Source: Ectocarpus siliculosus
Taxonomy: Eukaryota > Sar > Phaeophyceae > Ectocarpales > Ectocarpaceae
Direction: 5' to 3'
Assembly (NCBI GenBank): GCA_000310025.1
Contig: FN649749.1
Coordinates: 876,991 to 916,688, forward strand
DNA length: 39,698 bases
Shown: positions 1 to 10,458 of the stretch, piece by piece
How positions within the stretch are numbered: the first letter of the stretch is position 1
Layout of the letters: the number at the start of each line of letters is the position of its first letter
Position numbers and translations under genes: made by a program
The notes under the pieces: generated by a model
What the model saw: the letters and a program-made list of their open reading frames with translations, nothing else
Database searches by the model: none
What the model was told of the DNA's origin: nothing

Positions 1-32
1 GGCATGCAACCCGGGCAAAACTTAAAATTTTT

Positions 33-53
33 CCCCCCCCCCCCCCCCCCCCC
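33..53. repeat. Poly-C homopolymer at the left window edge
   Basis: Uninterrupted run of about 21 C. Similar long C runs flank the N gap at 12432 and end the window at 39698, so this probably marks a contig edge where reads collapsed. Its length should not be trusted. Confidence 0.9.
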
Positions 54-179
54 AACGCATCGCGTACCCCCCCTGTTGCTTTGATCGGTGAACAATTACC
101 CTTGGCGAAGGATGTTAGAGTGCGTGTTCAACCTAGCTCAAGAGCATATCATCCCCCCCCCCCCGTAAACGCCGTTCAG

Positions 180-404
180 GTGGGCGACATCCGCGACTTG
201 GGCGCGCAGTGCGTACGGGAGCAGCTCTACCTGCAGGAGGTCCTGCGGCAGCACATTTCCGCACAGCTCAAGCTCCAAGCAGAGATCCACGAGCACCTCA
301 CCACCGCCGCCGCCGCCCCTTCCCCCCTAGACGGGAGCAACAGCGAGGTTTTCAACGAGGAGCAGGCGGTGGAGGGGAAGGGGGGAGAAGAAGCAGCTCG
401 ATGA
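180..404 (+). CDS. 3' terminal exon of an unidentified gene with a short amphipathic helix (5' part outside window)
   Basis: A pyrimidine-containing stretch ends in the acceptor ttcag at 175-179, and the following frame (phase 0) is open to TGA at 402-404, giving 74 residues. It begins VGDIRDLGAQCVREQ and continues with an amphipathic Leu/Gln-rich segment (QLYLQEVLRQHISAQ, then QLKLQAEIHEHL), an Ala/Pro-rich linker and an acidic, Gly-rich tail. The helix loosely recalls the second coiled coil of MYB-CC (PHR1/PSR1-type) phosphate-response factors, which carry a QLE-x-Q-x-x-L pattern, but no MYB repeat is visible because the upstream exons are missing. The codon pattern is strongly GC-rich at third positions, unlike the simple repeats that follow. 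I treat it as a real last exon of unknown function; the MYB-CC link is only a suggestion. Confidence 0.55.
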   Translation: MGDIRDLGAQCVREQLYLQEVLRQHISAQLKLQAEIHEHLTTAAAAPSPLDGSNSEVFNEEQAVEGKGGEEAAR

Positions 405-412
405 TGAGCCGG

Positions 413-725
413 GGGTTGAGAGGTATTTTGGGACGAATCGTGCGGTACATTTTTCTGTTACGAGGGGTTTGAGCGGTATTGGGACGAATCTTGTGGTACA
501 TTTTTCTGTCACGCGGGGGTTTGGTCGATATTTTGGGACGAATCGTGTGGTACGTTTTTCTGTCACGCGGGGGTTTGGTGGATATTTTGTGGCCGAACTC
601 TTGTCGTATGTTTCTGTTACGAGGGGGTTGAGCAGTATATTGGGACGAGTCTTGTGGTACGTTTCTGTTGTGCGACCGTAAGGAGGGGGTTGAGCGGTAT
701 TTGTAACGGTGTACATTTCTGCAGG
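413..725. repeat. Tandem minisatellite, about 52-54 bp x 6
   Basis: Six head-to-tail diverged units, each containing a ggtttgagcggtat-like block, a gggacgaatc-like block, tgtggtac and a tttctgt(c/t)acg block. Units begin near 413, 465, 516, 570, 624 and 683. It starts directly after the stop codon of the upstream exon. The open frames through it on both strands are repeat translations, not genes. Confidence 0.85.
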
Positions 726-1021
726 GCGGCGTAGCAGCCTCTCGACAGCAGTCGGAAAGGAGGATTGAGAATGTGTAAGAGAGGGGCGGGGGGGCATTTG
801 CGCTGTAGTGAGGGTAGGATTGTCGACTATTTACATCAGGATGCGACACCACCAGCTCGGGAGGGGAAAACAGTAAATGGGTAGCGGGAGGGAGGTCTTT
901 TTGGACGCTGTTGGTTGTTGATGTTTTTATTGTTGTCGTCAGGGTCGAAAAAAGCGTTTCCGTCTCTTCTCGATACCACCTTATAATGTCCCCGCTGGTC
1001 CACCTTCAAATACCCGCGCTG

Positions 1022-1640
1022 GTTCAACCGACGCGGACGCCTTCCGTGGTGACAGGCCAACTCCCCCCCCCCAAAAGGGTACAATCTTCTGCACAATACT
1101 GACGCGGGCGCCTTCCGTGGTGACAGGTCAACTCCCCCCCCCCAAAAGGGTACAATCTTCTGCACAATGCTGACGCGGGCGCCTTCCGTGGTGACAGGTC
1201 AACCCCCCCCCAAAAAAGGGTAAAATCTTCTGCCCAATACTGACGGGGGCCCCTTCCGTGGTGACAGGTCAACTCCCCCCCCCCAAAAGGGTACAATTTT
1301 TTGCACAATGCTGACGGGGGCCCCTTTCGGGGGGACAGGTCAACTCCCCCCCCCCCAAAAGGGTACAATTTTTTGCACAATACGGACGCGGACCCCTTCC
1401 GGGGGGACAGGTCACCCCCCCCCCCAAAAAGGGTACAATTTTTTGCACAATACTGACGCGGACGCCTTCCGTGGTGACAGGTCAACTCCCCCCCCCCCAA
1501 AAGGGTACAATCTTCTGCACAATACTGACGCAGACGCCTTCCGTGGTGACAGGTCAACTCCCCACCCCAAAAGGGTATACTCTACACAATACTGACGCGG
1601 ACGCCTTCCGTGGTGACAGGTCAACTCCCCCCCCATAACA
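1022..1640. repeat. Tandem satellite, about 71 bp x 9, each unit with a poly-C run
   Basis: Nine head-to-tail copies of a unit with ccttccgtggtgacaggtc, a 7-11 nt C run, aaaagggtacaat and tgcacaatactgacg. The block ccttccgtgg (or a variant) recurs near 1040, 1112, 1181, 1253, 1324, 1396, 1468, 1538 and 1603. C-run length varies between units. A single diverged copy of the same unit start (ggttcaactgatgcgg then ccttccgcgg) lies at about 4722-4775. Confidence 0.93.
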
Positions 1641-2807
1641 GGGCACCACCTTTCTAATTAAGAAATCAAAGAACGGGATAAATAAAGAACATGACCCAGA
1701 AAAATGCTCCGGAACCGATTGCAGCAGCAGATCACCAACAAAAAAATAACCGGGAGGAGACCAGCGAACCCGACAAAAGAACAGTTTCGGATGTTGACAG
1801 GTGTAGTTTAAATACCCATCTTGGGGAACTCGATCGATGCAGAACGGGATGTCTCTTGCAGTCCAACGACCAACGAAGATACTCCGCTCAGGTACAAGTG
1901 CCTTCCTATGCCTTTTTTTTTTTGGGGGGGGTGCACTACTAAATAATGTGGGGATTTCATCTCCGTATTTTTTTTTCATTTCCCAATGTTTTTGCAAGCT
2001 GGGGATTGTTTCTGATGATCCGACTAACAAAAATCGATTAACGGAATCTGTGATGTGAATACACGCTTACCCTCGGAGTAGGTCGTATCGATTCACCACA
2101 TGGACCACATCCTTGGGCGGCAGAACCCCATGCAGCATCGCCTGTACCAACTCTCAAGGCTGTGACCGAACCCCGCGGCCCTGCACACCCGCTCCCAGAA
2201 GCAAGCACATGGCCGTCTGCGTTGTTGAAACCTGAACCTTTTCTACGTGGTGCCTCTTTCGCCCGGACATTACCTATGTAGATACTCATGTCCCCACCGG
2301 AACGAACAACTGATCGACAGTCCTCTGCACCCCAACCAACGTAGTTATTACCTACCTACCTATGTAGATACAACAATCATGACGGCGGCACCTCTCCCGA
2401 ACATCTATCTATCTATGTGGCACCGAGACAGGCTACGGCTTGGCCACGAGACACTTCCCCGACAGCGGGAAAAAAAAGCGTGTGTGCCTCACTGGTTGAG
2501 GAAGAAAACAACAGCTGCAAGGATGTAGTGCGCGACAATTGTAATATCAACATACCAGTATAGACCCGCGAGACATTGGCTCAGGCGTCAGACGACGAGG
2601 CGAATCCAAGAGCCAACCGACATCTGCGCCTTGCACGTAGACCCACGAATAATCGCCCCGGAGGTGGACGTAGTACATCCGTCACACAAAAAATGACACA
2701 AGCGGTTTCTACCCGTCTCCTGTTTTGTACGGGCTACAAGGGGATCCACTATCTGCTGGTGGGCGTGCGGGTGGGCGAGTCGGTTTCGCAGCAACCGTAA
2801 GAGGCGG
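1641..2807. other. Intergenic stretch without a recognised gene
   Basis: No splice-consistent coding segment was found on either strand. It holds short A/T and C/G homopolymers (for example poly-T/G at 1911-1930) and scattered short motifs such as acctatgtagata at 2271 and a related acctatgtagata at 2358. Nothing else stands out. Confidence 0.5.
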
Positions 2808-2808
2808 A

Positions 2809-2990
2809 GAGATGGCACTCCCCCTACTGTAGACCGACTTTCAAAGCTCGATTACTCCACTACCGAGGGGGGCGCCGAAAGAGCTCGACACGTCTACGGA
2901 ACGCCCTGGACGAGATGTTTCCAAAACCAACATTTTTGGTGTTGGCACAAACATCTTAGTTGTGGAGTAATCCAGCTTCGAAAATCGGTT
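2809..2990. mobile_element. MITE-like hairpin element, copy 1
   Basis: The left end reads gagagatggcactccccc and continues into actttcaaagctcgattac and tccac. The right part (2963-2990) is a near reverse complement of the inner left arm (gtggagtaatccagcttcg), so the element can fold back on itself. The same outer block and inner arm occur at 19228-19423, where both ends are preserved. The right outer end of this copy appears degraded. No coding capacity. Confidence 0.65.
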
Positions 2991-3092
2991 TGTTCCAGAC
3001 GACAGAACTACCCTAGGTTGCATTAACATATCTACATATGAGGGGGGTGCTACTGTATCTCCCCGCCTCTTGCGGTGCACCATGGTATTCTA

Positions 3093-3190
3093 TTAGCGGA
3101 GGGTCACGCTCGGTCCGTAGTAGCGGCTCCACCGTGGCAAGCCTTCCGGCTCCGGGACTTCTCGCAAAACCACCCGCTCCTGTCTTCGCT

Positions 3191-3224
<34 letters not shown>

Positions 3225-4604
3225 CTCATCATTGGCGCTAGGACCGCCTTCTCTTTCCCCCTCAACACCACCATCGTCGGCGCCAGCGGTTCGTGCTGCT
3301 ACCACTGCCGTGCCTCCGTTCCGGGATGTCAGCGGGGTTTCCGCTCGAAAGTAGGAGCATTTTCTTCCTCTGGAGCTGTCGTAGGGAGGTATCTATTTTT
3401 TTTCGTAGTGTTTTTCAAGGGAAACGGAGGGGGGCACGCAGAGGGCAGTAGCCCAGGGTGAGCACATCCCAGCATTGCGGACGCAGACTTCGCAGAAAGG
3501 GGCGCAGGGGGGGTTGCTATGCCTTGACGGGCGACCACTCTATGTTGTGATCCGATCCTTCGAGAGTTCAGCGAAAGAAGAGGCAGGGCGTCAAGGTTAA
3601 GACAAGCGCACTAAACCACCGACCCCCCCCCCCCCTCCCCGGGTTCGTAGCCTGGGCCGGCCAAAATCCGGCATATCGCTCCGTCCCGTCATTCCCCCCC
3701 CCCCCGGTGTTTGCCATCGGGGTTGGGTTTTCGTCGCTTGGCAACGACGTTGTAAAACAAGCCAATTCACTTCGTGAACTCAGCAACCAGGTTAGCGCTT
3801 TTTTTTTTACCTCTGTTTTTTTTTTGGCGGTAACAATAATGGTGGTCGAGTAGATCATGTTGTGCGGGGTGGAGAACCCTCACTCCGCGCAAGGGGGATG
3901 ATCGCACCACGTTGTGTTAAAATGGTCAAGCATCCTCGAGGCAGTTACACAGTGCTTCCAACTGTCTCTGGAAGGCACCAGAAAATAAATTAAGTCATAC
4001 GCAGCTATCATCCGTACGCAAGGAAGTAAGCACAAGATGCCGAACACCCTTAGCAGGATGCAGCTCACCCTTGATGTGACTCGCCAAATACCTCACGGCG
4101 CTTCGCGCTTGGTGATGTGAGAGCCTGGTCCGGTGAGAACCCGGCCTGCTCCGTCCCGGCTTTGTAGGGATGCGAGGTCAATGGTCAAACGACTACGGCA
4201 TGCACAACTATGAGTACACCCCCCCCCCCCCCCTCCCACCCCCGTCTTCTCCCCTCACCAAGACATCGAACACCGCACACGCGGTAGGAGCCCTGAACGA
4301 GTGTACGTTGCCCTCTGACGGAGTCAGCAAGAAGGAAGGGGTCGCCGCTGTCACTCTGCCGCCCTCCTGCTGTTGCCGCCGTTGTGCGAAGACAACCCGC
4401 TGTGCTTCTTTCCGTCTTAGCTCGGCATCTGCGAAGGTGCCCCCCTCTCGTCTGCTGCCCTGTTCTTCCTCCGCCTCTTCCTCTTCCTCTTCCTCTTCCT
4501 CCATATCGTACGAGGTGACGTCCAGGGTGCCGAATAAGATCCTCGACAGGACGGCCACTGCTCGTATTTTTTGCGGTGGTGGTGGAGCGGGAGAAACGGG
4601 AAGA

Positions 4605-4655
<51 letters not shown>

Positions 4656-5531
4656 CGTCTACGTACAACACATTCAATATCCATCTGGTCTCTCCCGCTG
4701 CACCTCCTAATATTCCAATATCGGTTCAACTGATGCGGCCGCCTTCCGCGGTCGCAGGGCAACTACCCCACAACGCGAAAATACACGTCCGCAAAAGCAA
4801 CAAGGAAATCAAACAGAAAAATAGTGCCAGCACTCGGGGGGACAGCGTTCGAGAGTGAAAGAGGTAGGCTGAAAGGCAGCCCCTTGGACAAACTGCCGTG
4901 CATGCGCCAGGGTGGAAACCCTCGAGGCATCTTCAACACGGGCAGTGGGAACTTCGTCGTTCGGTTTCACGGGTATTATGATGTACACGGCGATCGTCTC
5001 TCTCGCTTATGCGGCCTTTTTCTGGGAGCACTCGCTGTAGAAGTCGCGGGGGCCATTAATCGCCACTCGGATTTTTGGCGCTTTGTGGTCGCATTCGAAC
5101 CAACTCGCTATCACAGCCACAAACGAACTATTTTCCTCTCTCAAGGGGATACTCATACACCATGAGGTGCGCTTCTCCTCTCTACACACGGGGGTGATCC
5201 CCCCCCCACACACACATAGCGCAACACACACGAAACAAACCAAAATCCAGCTCACTATTGGGGTGATCATGCAGAGGAATCTCGCCGCCCTTGGGCAGCA
5301 CGAAGACGGTCATCTCGAAGCACGCCTCCGGCCCGCCGAAAACCGGCATGCACAGCGATTGCGTCAGCCCCTGGGTCAGGAGAGGGGTCAGCACGCCGGA
5401 GAGATGGAGCGGTGTTTCTGAGTGAGGGACGAAGGGAAGAACCGGTTGCTGTTGTTGTGGCTCAGCTGCTGCTGCTACTGCTGCTGCTGCTGCCGTTGCT
5501 GTTTTATAACGTTGTCGAGTTGTAGTTATTG

Positions 5532-5564
<33 letters not shown>

Positions 5565-7115
5565 CTGCCGTTGCTGTTTTATAACGCTGTCGAATTGTTA
5601 TTATTGATGCCGCTGCTGCTGCTGCTGCTGCCGCTGCCGTTGCTGCTTTTTGATGTTGTCAAATTATTGTTATTGATGCTGCTGCTGCTGCTATTGTTGT
5701 TGTTGCTTTTTGCTTTGGGGTGACATGTTGCCACTGCTGTCGTCGTTGACGATGATGACAACGGTATGATGGATGCTGCTGTTGCTGCTGCCGTCCTTCA
5801 ATGCTTACGGTGCTATGCCGACGACTACTGCTGTATACCTCCCTCGCCGTACTAATATTCAATCCAACGAAGCAAAAACCTACCCACGACGCAAGAGGTG
5901 GACAACGAGTAAAAAAATAAGCCTTCAACCCGCTTCTTACGATCCTGCCATGCGTCTTACCTGTAAATCCCGCTCTGACAGTCCCAGGTCTCGTGGTTGC
6001 AACTTGTCCATTAGTCTTAGTACCTGCGTCCCGAATGATGACAAAGGGTACAGACGGGTAGGTGAGGTGCGGGGAGAACGCGGAGGTATGAGCAGGAGGT
6101 ATGAGCAGCGAGCACGGGCCTCACACAAAGTGGGTATTGTTGACAAAACTACAATCGCTAATCGTTGCGAGAAGCTAAACCTTTCCCCTTCTTGTTTGCG
6201 ACGGTTGAAACTCAGTGAACTCGAATCTCGCCTCGCGCTCGGCACGCGACGTGCACAGACGGCCGTCTTCTGGAGTCGAACGGCTAAAACAGATGCGGCT
6301 CATATCGATCACAGCAAACAATGCTCACAGACGCTTTTTCTTGGTTCACGACTTTAAATCAGCGCTCACACCACACATCATTCTTGCCGTGAAGGAGCTG
6401 GATCCAATCCGTGGTCACAACAGAAGGGTTCCTTTCCCTCCACCCCTCCTGCCGTGCCTTGCCTTCGACTTCTAACGCGACAAGAGTGCAGCACTCTCTT
6501 CCCTCAAAGTGTGCGGCACGCAGCAATCAAACATGAACAGCAGTACTGTACTGTGTAAAGGCCGAATAGTGAGTGAGTGACAAGGGATTTCGCCGACCTT
6601 GTACGGGGCACCCGGCACTACTCGCCGATAAGAGACAACTTGAATACTAATATTCCATTTGTGTCTCGGGGAAAAATCACGGGCTCTATACAGGCGACCG
6701 GCTAAATTTATGCGGTCATATGCATGGACCACTGCTGTGTACCATTTTTTTTTTTTTCTTGGCGAATCGCTTGAAAAATTGAAGGCAAAGAACCGCAGGA
6801 GGGCGGGTGGGTAGGGGGCCTCACGGAGAGGAACCCCTTCTGTGTGACCACGGGTTCGAGTAAAACGGCACAAGTGCTGTGAGCGCTGACTTGAAGAGAA
6901 GAGAAAAAAAACATAAAAACTCGGTGAAACCGACGTGGCTTTGCCGCCAACCTTTCAACAAAATCGAAAAAAGCTGGTTGGCACAGAACCGATGCCATTC
7001 ACACATCACACCTTGCCTTCGATATGACGGGACTGTCAGATCCCATCCGCGCCTCCCCCTCTGGGTCCGTGACGGCAACCAGCTCGTCGCAGATGGCCTG
7101 CACCAGCGGTACCTC
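3093..7115 (-). CDS. PCO/ADO-family thiol (N-terminal cysteine) dioxygenase, 5' exon not found
   Basis: Exons in reading order: 7115-7017, 6023-5961, 5448-5256, 4557-4259, 3392-3093, all phase-compatible, about 317 residues. This family adds O2 to N-terminal cysteine (plant PCO, animal ADO) or cysteamine, marking proteins for Arg/N-degron decay under normoxia. Family landmarks appear in order: helix ending MDKLQPRDLGL; FEMTVFVLPKGGEIPLHDHP with the first two iron-binding His (HDH); LSRILFGTLDVTSYD; TPSEGNVHSF with the third His; FDVL joined to IPPYDSSRGRKCSYF; and the closing REVPEPEGLPRW. The HDHPN-M codon is split exactly by intron 3. Oddities: an acidic Glu run after TSYDM and an Ala run near the C terminus, both from trinucleotide repeats, and a GC-AG first intron. 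The start of exon 3 (5448 rather than 5417) is chosen by phase only. The initiating exon lies above 7118 and was not identified; the most upstream exon is the least certain. Confidence 0.85.
3845..4230 (+). repeat. Dispersed repeat family A, longest copy
   Basis: The block from gtcgagtagatcatg through ctatgagtacacc is shared with an inverted copy at about 8136-8440 and, for its 3' third, with a copy at 37771-37915. Shared landmarks are ggtcaagcatcctcgagg, gtacgcaaggaagtaagc, ctcacggcgcttcgcgc and tttgtagggatgcga. No open frame is conserved between copies. It sits in the last intron of the thiol dioxygenase gene. Confidence 0.85.
4605..4655. repeat. (TTG)n microsatellite, about 17 units
   Basis: Perfect trinucleotide run in intron 3 of the minus-strand dioxygenase gene (AAC on the coding strand). 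It lies about 50 nt upstream of the acceptor at 4558-4559, so it sits where a polypyrimidine tract would be expected. Confidence 0.95.
4722..4775 (+). repeat. Single diverged unit of the 1022-1640 satellite
   Basis: ggttcaactgatgcgg followed by ccgccttccgcggtcgcagg and caacta matches the start of the first satellite unit at about 1018-1065, with a shortened C run. It suggests the unit existed as a dispersed element before tandem expansion, or that it escaped from the array. Confidence 0.6.
5455..5800. repeat. CTG/GTT-rich trinucleotide repeat region
   Basis: Imperfect arrays of ctg, ttg and ccg triplets interrupted by repeated blocks such as ttgctgttttataacg (5496 and 5571) and ttattgatg (5526, 5601, 5671). 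The longer block is thus partly duplicated at about 75 bp spacing. It lies in intron 2 of the thiol dioxygenase gene; the poly-Ser/Asn/Leu open frames here are repeat translations. Confidence 0.85.
6393..6525 (-). mobile_element. SINE-like dispersed repeat, minus copy
   Basis: Read on the minus strand it contains gggaagagagtgctgcactc, a gaaggcaagg block, aggaggggtgga, gaacccttctgttgtgacca and cggattggatcc. The same order is found on the plus strand at 17906-18040 and, in part, at 6780-6862 and 34545-34640. It lies in the first recognised intron of the thiol dioxygenase gene. Confidence 0.75.
6780..6862 (+). mobile_element. SINE-like dispersed repeat, partial plus copy
   Basis: Carries gaaggcaaagaaccgcagg, agggcgggtggg and gaaccccttctgtgtgacca followed by cgggttcgag. 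It is the same family as the 6393-6525 minus copy and forms a loose inverted pair with it, about 255 bp apart, in one intron. Confidence 0.7.
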
Positions 7116-7373
7116 CTGCCGGCGGTTTCACATCACGAACGGCACGTGTTTTGACAACGGTTGGTTCTAAAAATTCGAGGTCTTTTGCTTTTATTTTATA
7201 CTTTAGATTGACCCCATCCTACGGGCGGTACGATTGCAATTTTTTGTGGGTGCGTGGGTGTAACTGTTGGAAATTTCGAAATTTCAGACTTTCCTCACTC
7301 TCATTCCTGGATATCTCTTTGGTGCCTGGCTGGCGACCACGGGCTGCACTACTGGGATGATTTTTTAGCAAGG

Positions 7374-7415
7374 TAGCAGCAGCAGCAGCAGCAACAGTAT
7401 TAGCAGCACAACAGT

Positions 7416-7445
<30 letters not shown>
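7374..7445. repeat. CAG/CAA microsatellite
   Basis: agcagcagcagcagcaaca followed by an interruption and then about nine caa/aac units. It lies upstream of the recognised part of the minus-strand thiol dioxygenase gene. Confidence 0.9.
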
Positions 7446-7447
<2 letters not shown>

Positions 7448-8135
7448 CTGGGGAGAGTGTTAAACGCAACCCATGATGTTCCGGAAAAAACTCAACCCTC
7501 TGTTGCCCAAACTTCGTCGCTCCAAAGCTCCAAAAGCAGAGGCAGGGCTCCATCAATCAAAACGCCGTTTGTTTGCGGGAGTTGCGACATCCATCATCGT
7601 AAGAGAACAACACCCCATATGTGATGTGATGATCGATGATCGTTTCTCATTGAGAAAATTGACGAACAGTTTTCCGAGTGATTAAAAAACAACAACAATT
7701 TCCAGCGCTTTGGCGAAGCTGCTCACCTCTTCGCCGGACTGTAGTTCCGCAAACAACCCGCCGCCACCACGAAACGAGCCTCCCCCTCTCCTCAAAACCC
7801 CTCCGGGTACCCATGCCGGGGTTCTCGCAGCAACCTCATCGCTTGCGAACCCCACACAGACATGTGGTTTCCGGCACGATGCGGGCAGCCCGACATGCAT
7901 TCAACGCCCGATTGATTTGGCACACGTTCGGGAGGGACGGCGTTTTTAGTAGTGGTGTTGTATTTTCGTAAAAAAAATGTCTCGACTTGTACCATGCACC
8001 TCGGACACAACACCCGTTCTGGTCCCAAAGGTAGTACAGAGAAAATAATCTCCTTGCTCGCATGGATGATGCCCCGGGGACGGTATCTGCCAATCCAGGC
8101 GAGTGCTCTTGCACGCACGACAGACGCAAACATTT

Positions 8136-8440
8136 CTTTCTCACCGGACCAGGCTCTCACGTTACCAAGCGCGAAGCGCCGTGAGGTATTCGGCGAGTCG
8201 CATGAAGGGTGCGCTGCATTCTGCTAAGGGTGTTCGGCATCTGGTGCTTACTTCCTTGCGTACGGATGACAGCTGACTTAATTCATTTTCTGGTGCTTCA
8301 TTTCCAGAGACAGCTGTAAGCACTGTGTAACTGCGTCGAGGATGCTTGACCATTTTTACACAACGTGGTGCGATCATCCCCCTTGCGCGGAGTGAGGGTT
8401 CTCGACCCCGCACAGCATGATCTACTCGACCAACATTATG
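8136..8440 (-). repeat. Dispersed repeat family A, inverted copy
   Basis: Near reverse complement of about 3845-4140: aagcgcgaagcgccgtgagg, gtgttcggcatctggtgctt, acttccttgcgtacgg and caacgtggtgcgatcatccc are shared. Relative to the plus copy it lacks the 3' part after the gtgagagcctggtccgg block. Confidence 0.85.
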
Positions 8441-9136
8441 GTTGCAAAGACCGGGGGGGGGGATTAAAAGCTATGGGGACATCAACAACCGCAGAGCACC
8501 GGGAAAATTTCACCGTCAGCCCGCTGCTCACCCGAAAACTACCGAAGAACCAAACCAAAGCAACTGCCATTCACTACCAACTCCGAGCCGCGAAAACCAA
8601 CAAATCAGTATAACACGTGGTCCCTATATGAGGCCGCATAGCGCCAAGGGATTTTTTGTCGGCCTTGCACCTGGCACCTGGAACTAAACAGAGCACGAGA
8701 CGGCTTCACTATCCCATCTGTGTCCCGCGATTCCACCGGCATTGTATCTACAGAGTGACCGGGGGCTTAAAAATAATGGCGTGTAAAAGGCCGCTGAGTA
8801 GTCGAATTTCGGCTTCTAAAGGAACGGTCGTGGGGGTTCGAATGACCCGATCCTTTCACTCCGCTGCATGTTGTAAAGGGCTCACAACTGTACCAGCACC
8901 AACGTCGACTCCGACATAACACCAACACCAACTCAAGGCCTCTTACGTGCGAGCTACAGCGGCGGCTCGGGGCAACGACAGCGACGTCCTCCTTCCCGCC
9001 GACAGCGCCAGCGCGGACACGGACACTGGTAGGGGGCCGCACGTCCTCCGTAGAAGCTGCATTGAGTCTCTCTTGTCGCGAACAGAACCCGCTTTTCCGT
9101 TCTCGTCCGAACCGAACCCTCTTTCCGTTCCTGTCC

Positions 9137-9225
9137 TCTGTCTCTGTCTCTGTCTCTGTCAAGTGTCTTTTCTCTGTCCCTCTGACTCTGTCTCTGTCAG
9201 TGTCTCTGTCTCTGCCCCTCTCTTC
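9137..9225. repeat. CTCTGT microsatellite
   Basis: Imperfect tandem array of tctgtc/ctctgt hexamers. It explains the alternating Thr/Glu or Ser/Val open frames across this position on both strands, which are not genes. Confidence 0.88.
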
Positions 9226-10021
9226 ACGCCTGCGTCCAATGTAAACACGAAAATGTGTTTAGCCAACTCGCGGGAGACAACGCAAAGACACCGAAGGGTG
9301 AAAATATCGTGGTGGGGAGGGGATGACGAGAGCAAAAATACTATAGGAGGAGATAAACGCTCCATTTACCGCCGGAACGCGGGGAAATTTGCACGGTCGG
9401 GAGACTCTTTCCGGATGGTCGATCACTTCATTTCCTTTGTGCACCGTAAATCCAAAGGGGGGGGGGGAAGGCAACGAAAGAAAGGTGTTTGCAGAAAACG
9501 GTCTCGACCGGGCGATTCCCAGCTGTAACTCTTGGCCTTGAAACATGTAGATTGAGAGTATATCGCGACGCTGTACATAGAAATCTTCTTCTATGGTGCA
9601 TCGACAACGGTTGCCTAGTTGTTCGGCAGTTTTGTCATGCAACCAAATTTGCCCCGCGCGTGGTGGGCTCCCTCTTCTTCTCATCTGAGATACTGCTGTA
9701 CGACCCGCACTCTTTGCACAGATCTACATGTTTGTGAACCATTGATCATGCTGCAACTCATCGAACAGCGTTTATGTGCACGCAGCTCGAAGGACATTGC
9801 TCATACACCCCTGGCTGCCACCGCCGTACTCTCCCATGCATCTGTAGACACCCGTGATGTAATTCGTTCGCATGGTGCCTGTGTGCTAAATGAGGGGGAA
9901 ATAGAGCCACACGAGCACTTATGCAGCCTAAACAATACCTACTGCATACACACGCTGTACATCTTGCAACCACTTCACACGAGGTACAATAACACAAAAA
10001 AGGCAAACGAAAGAACAACGA

Positions 10022-10102
10022 CAAAACTCACCCCTCAACCCAGCAGAGGTATCTCCTCGCTCTTCGCTCCTCACACGTCTTGATATGTGGAAGGGTAATA
10101 TC
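10022..10102 (-). repeat. Dispersed repeat B, copy upstream of EMC6 (inverted)
   Basis: On the minus strand it reads ttacccttccacatatcaag, then acgtgtgagg, gcgaagagcga, gagatacct and gttgaggggtgagttttgtc. The same order with few changes is at 12497-12577 on the plus strand, directly after the N gap in EMC6 intron 3. Confidence 0.8.
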
Positions 10103-10458
10103 TGCACTCTGCATCTCGGCGCGGTGGTGTTGGCACGATCTCCGTAATCTACGACAATCTCCGGAGAAGGGGGCTCCGCACACCGTACAGGCCCGTACAC
10201 GTTGTCCCCGTCGCCCACCCGTCGCTGCCAAGTGTGTGCCCTGCTTGGTCGCTCAGTACACAGGCGCTGCATAGCAAGAGGAACAGCCGTAAATACCTTT
10301 TTAAAGTTATCCTAAGGATAATTCTCCACAGAGGCGAATAGTTCCGAACCGCAAAAGTTCATCACAGGGAGAGAAAGCAGGGACGACACCGCAACCTTCT
10401 TCCACAGGACACACCGCACTCTTTGGATCAGAACAAACAGCAGCACGGACTCATCATC

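Larger units (their letters stand above)
7446..10021. other. Region without a supported gene
   Basis: Apart from repeat copy 8136-8440 and a CTGTCT-type microsatellite at about 9137-9225, nothing conserved was recognised. A GC-rich segment at about 8957-9029 is open on the plus strand, starts after an ag (gctacag) and ends at a possible donor (actg|gtaggg), so it could be a small exon, but no flanking exons or family resemblance were found. The missing first exon of the thiol dioxygenase gene may lie in the left part of this stretch. Confidence 0.4.

Noticed and set aside
1024-1636. Long minus- and plus-strand open frames with repeated LSPRK- or GGELTCHHGRRP-type units
   Set aside because: Direct translations of the 71-bp satellite. 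The frame changes wherever C-run length changes.
413-1640. CRISPR-like array
   Set aside because: Units are contiguous satellites with no unique spacers, and the host is eukaryotic.
4208-4762. Poly-Gln/Asn/Leu proteins over the GTT array
   Set aside because: The array lies in an intron of the dioxygenase gene. Only the part below 4557 is coding, on the minus strand.
5529-5928. Poly-Leu, poly-Ser/Asn and poly-Gln frames
   Set aside because: Translations of the CTG/GTT repeat region; no start, splice or domain support.
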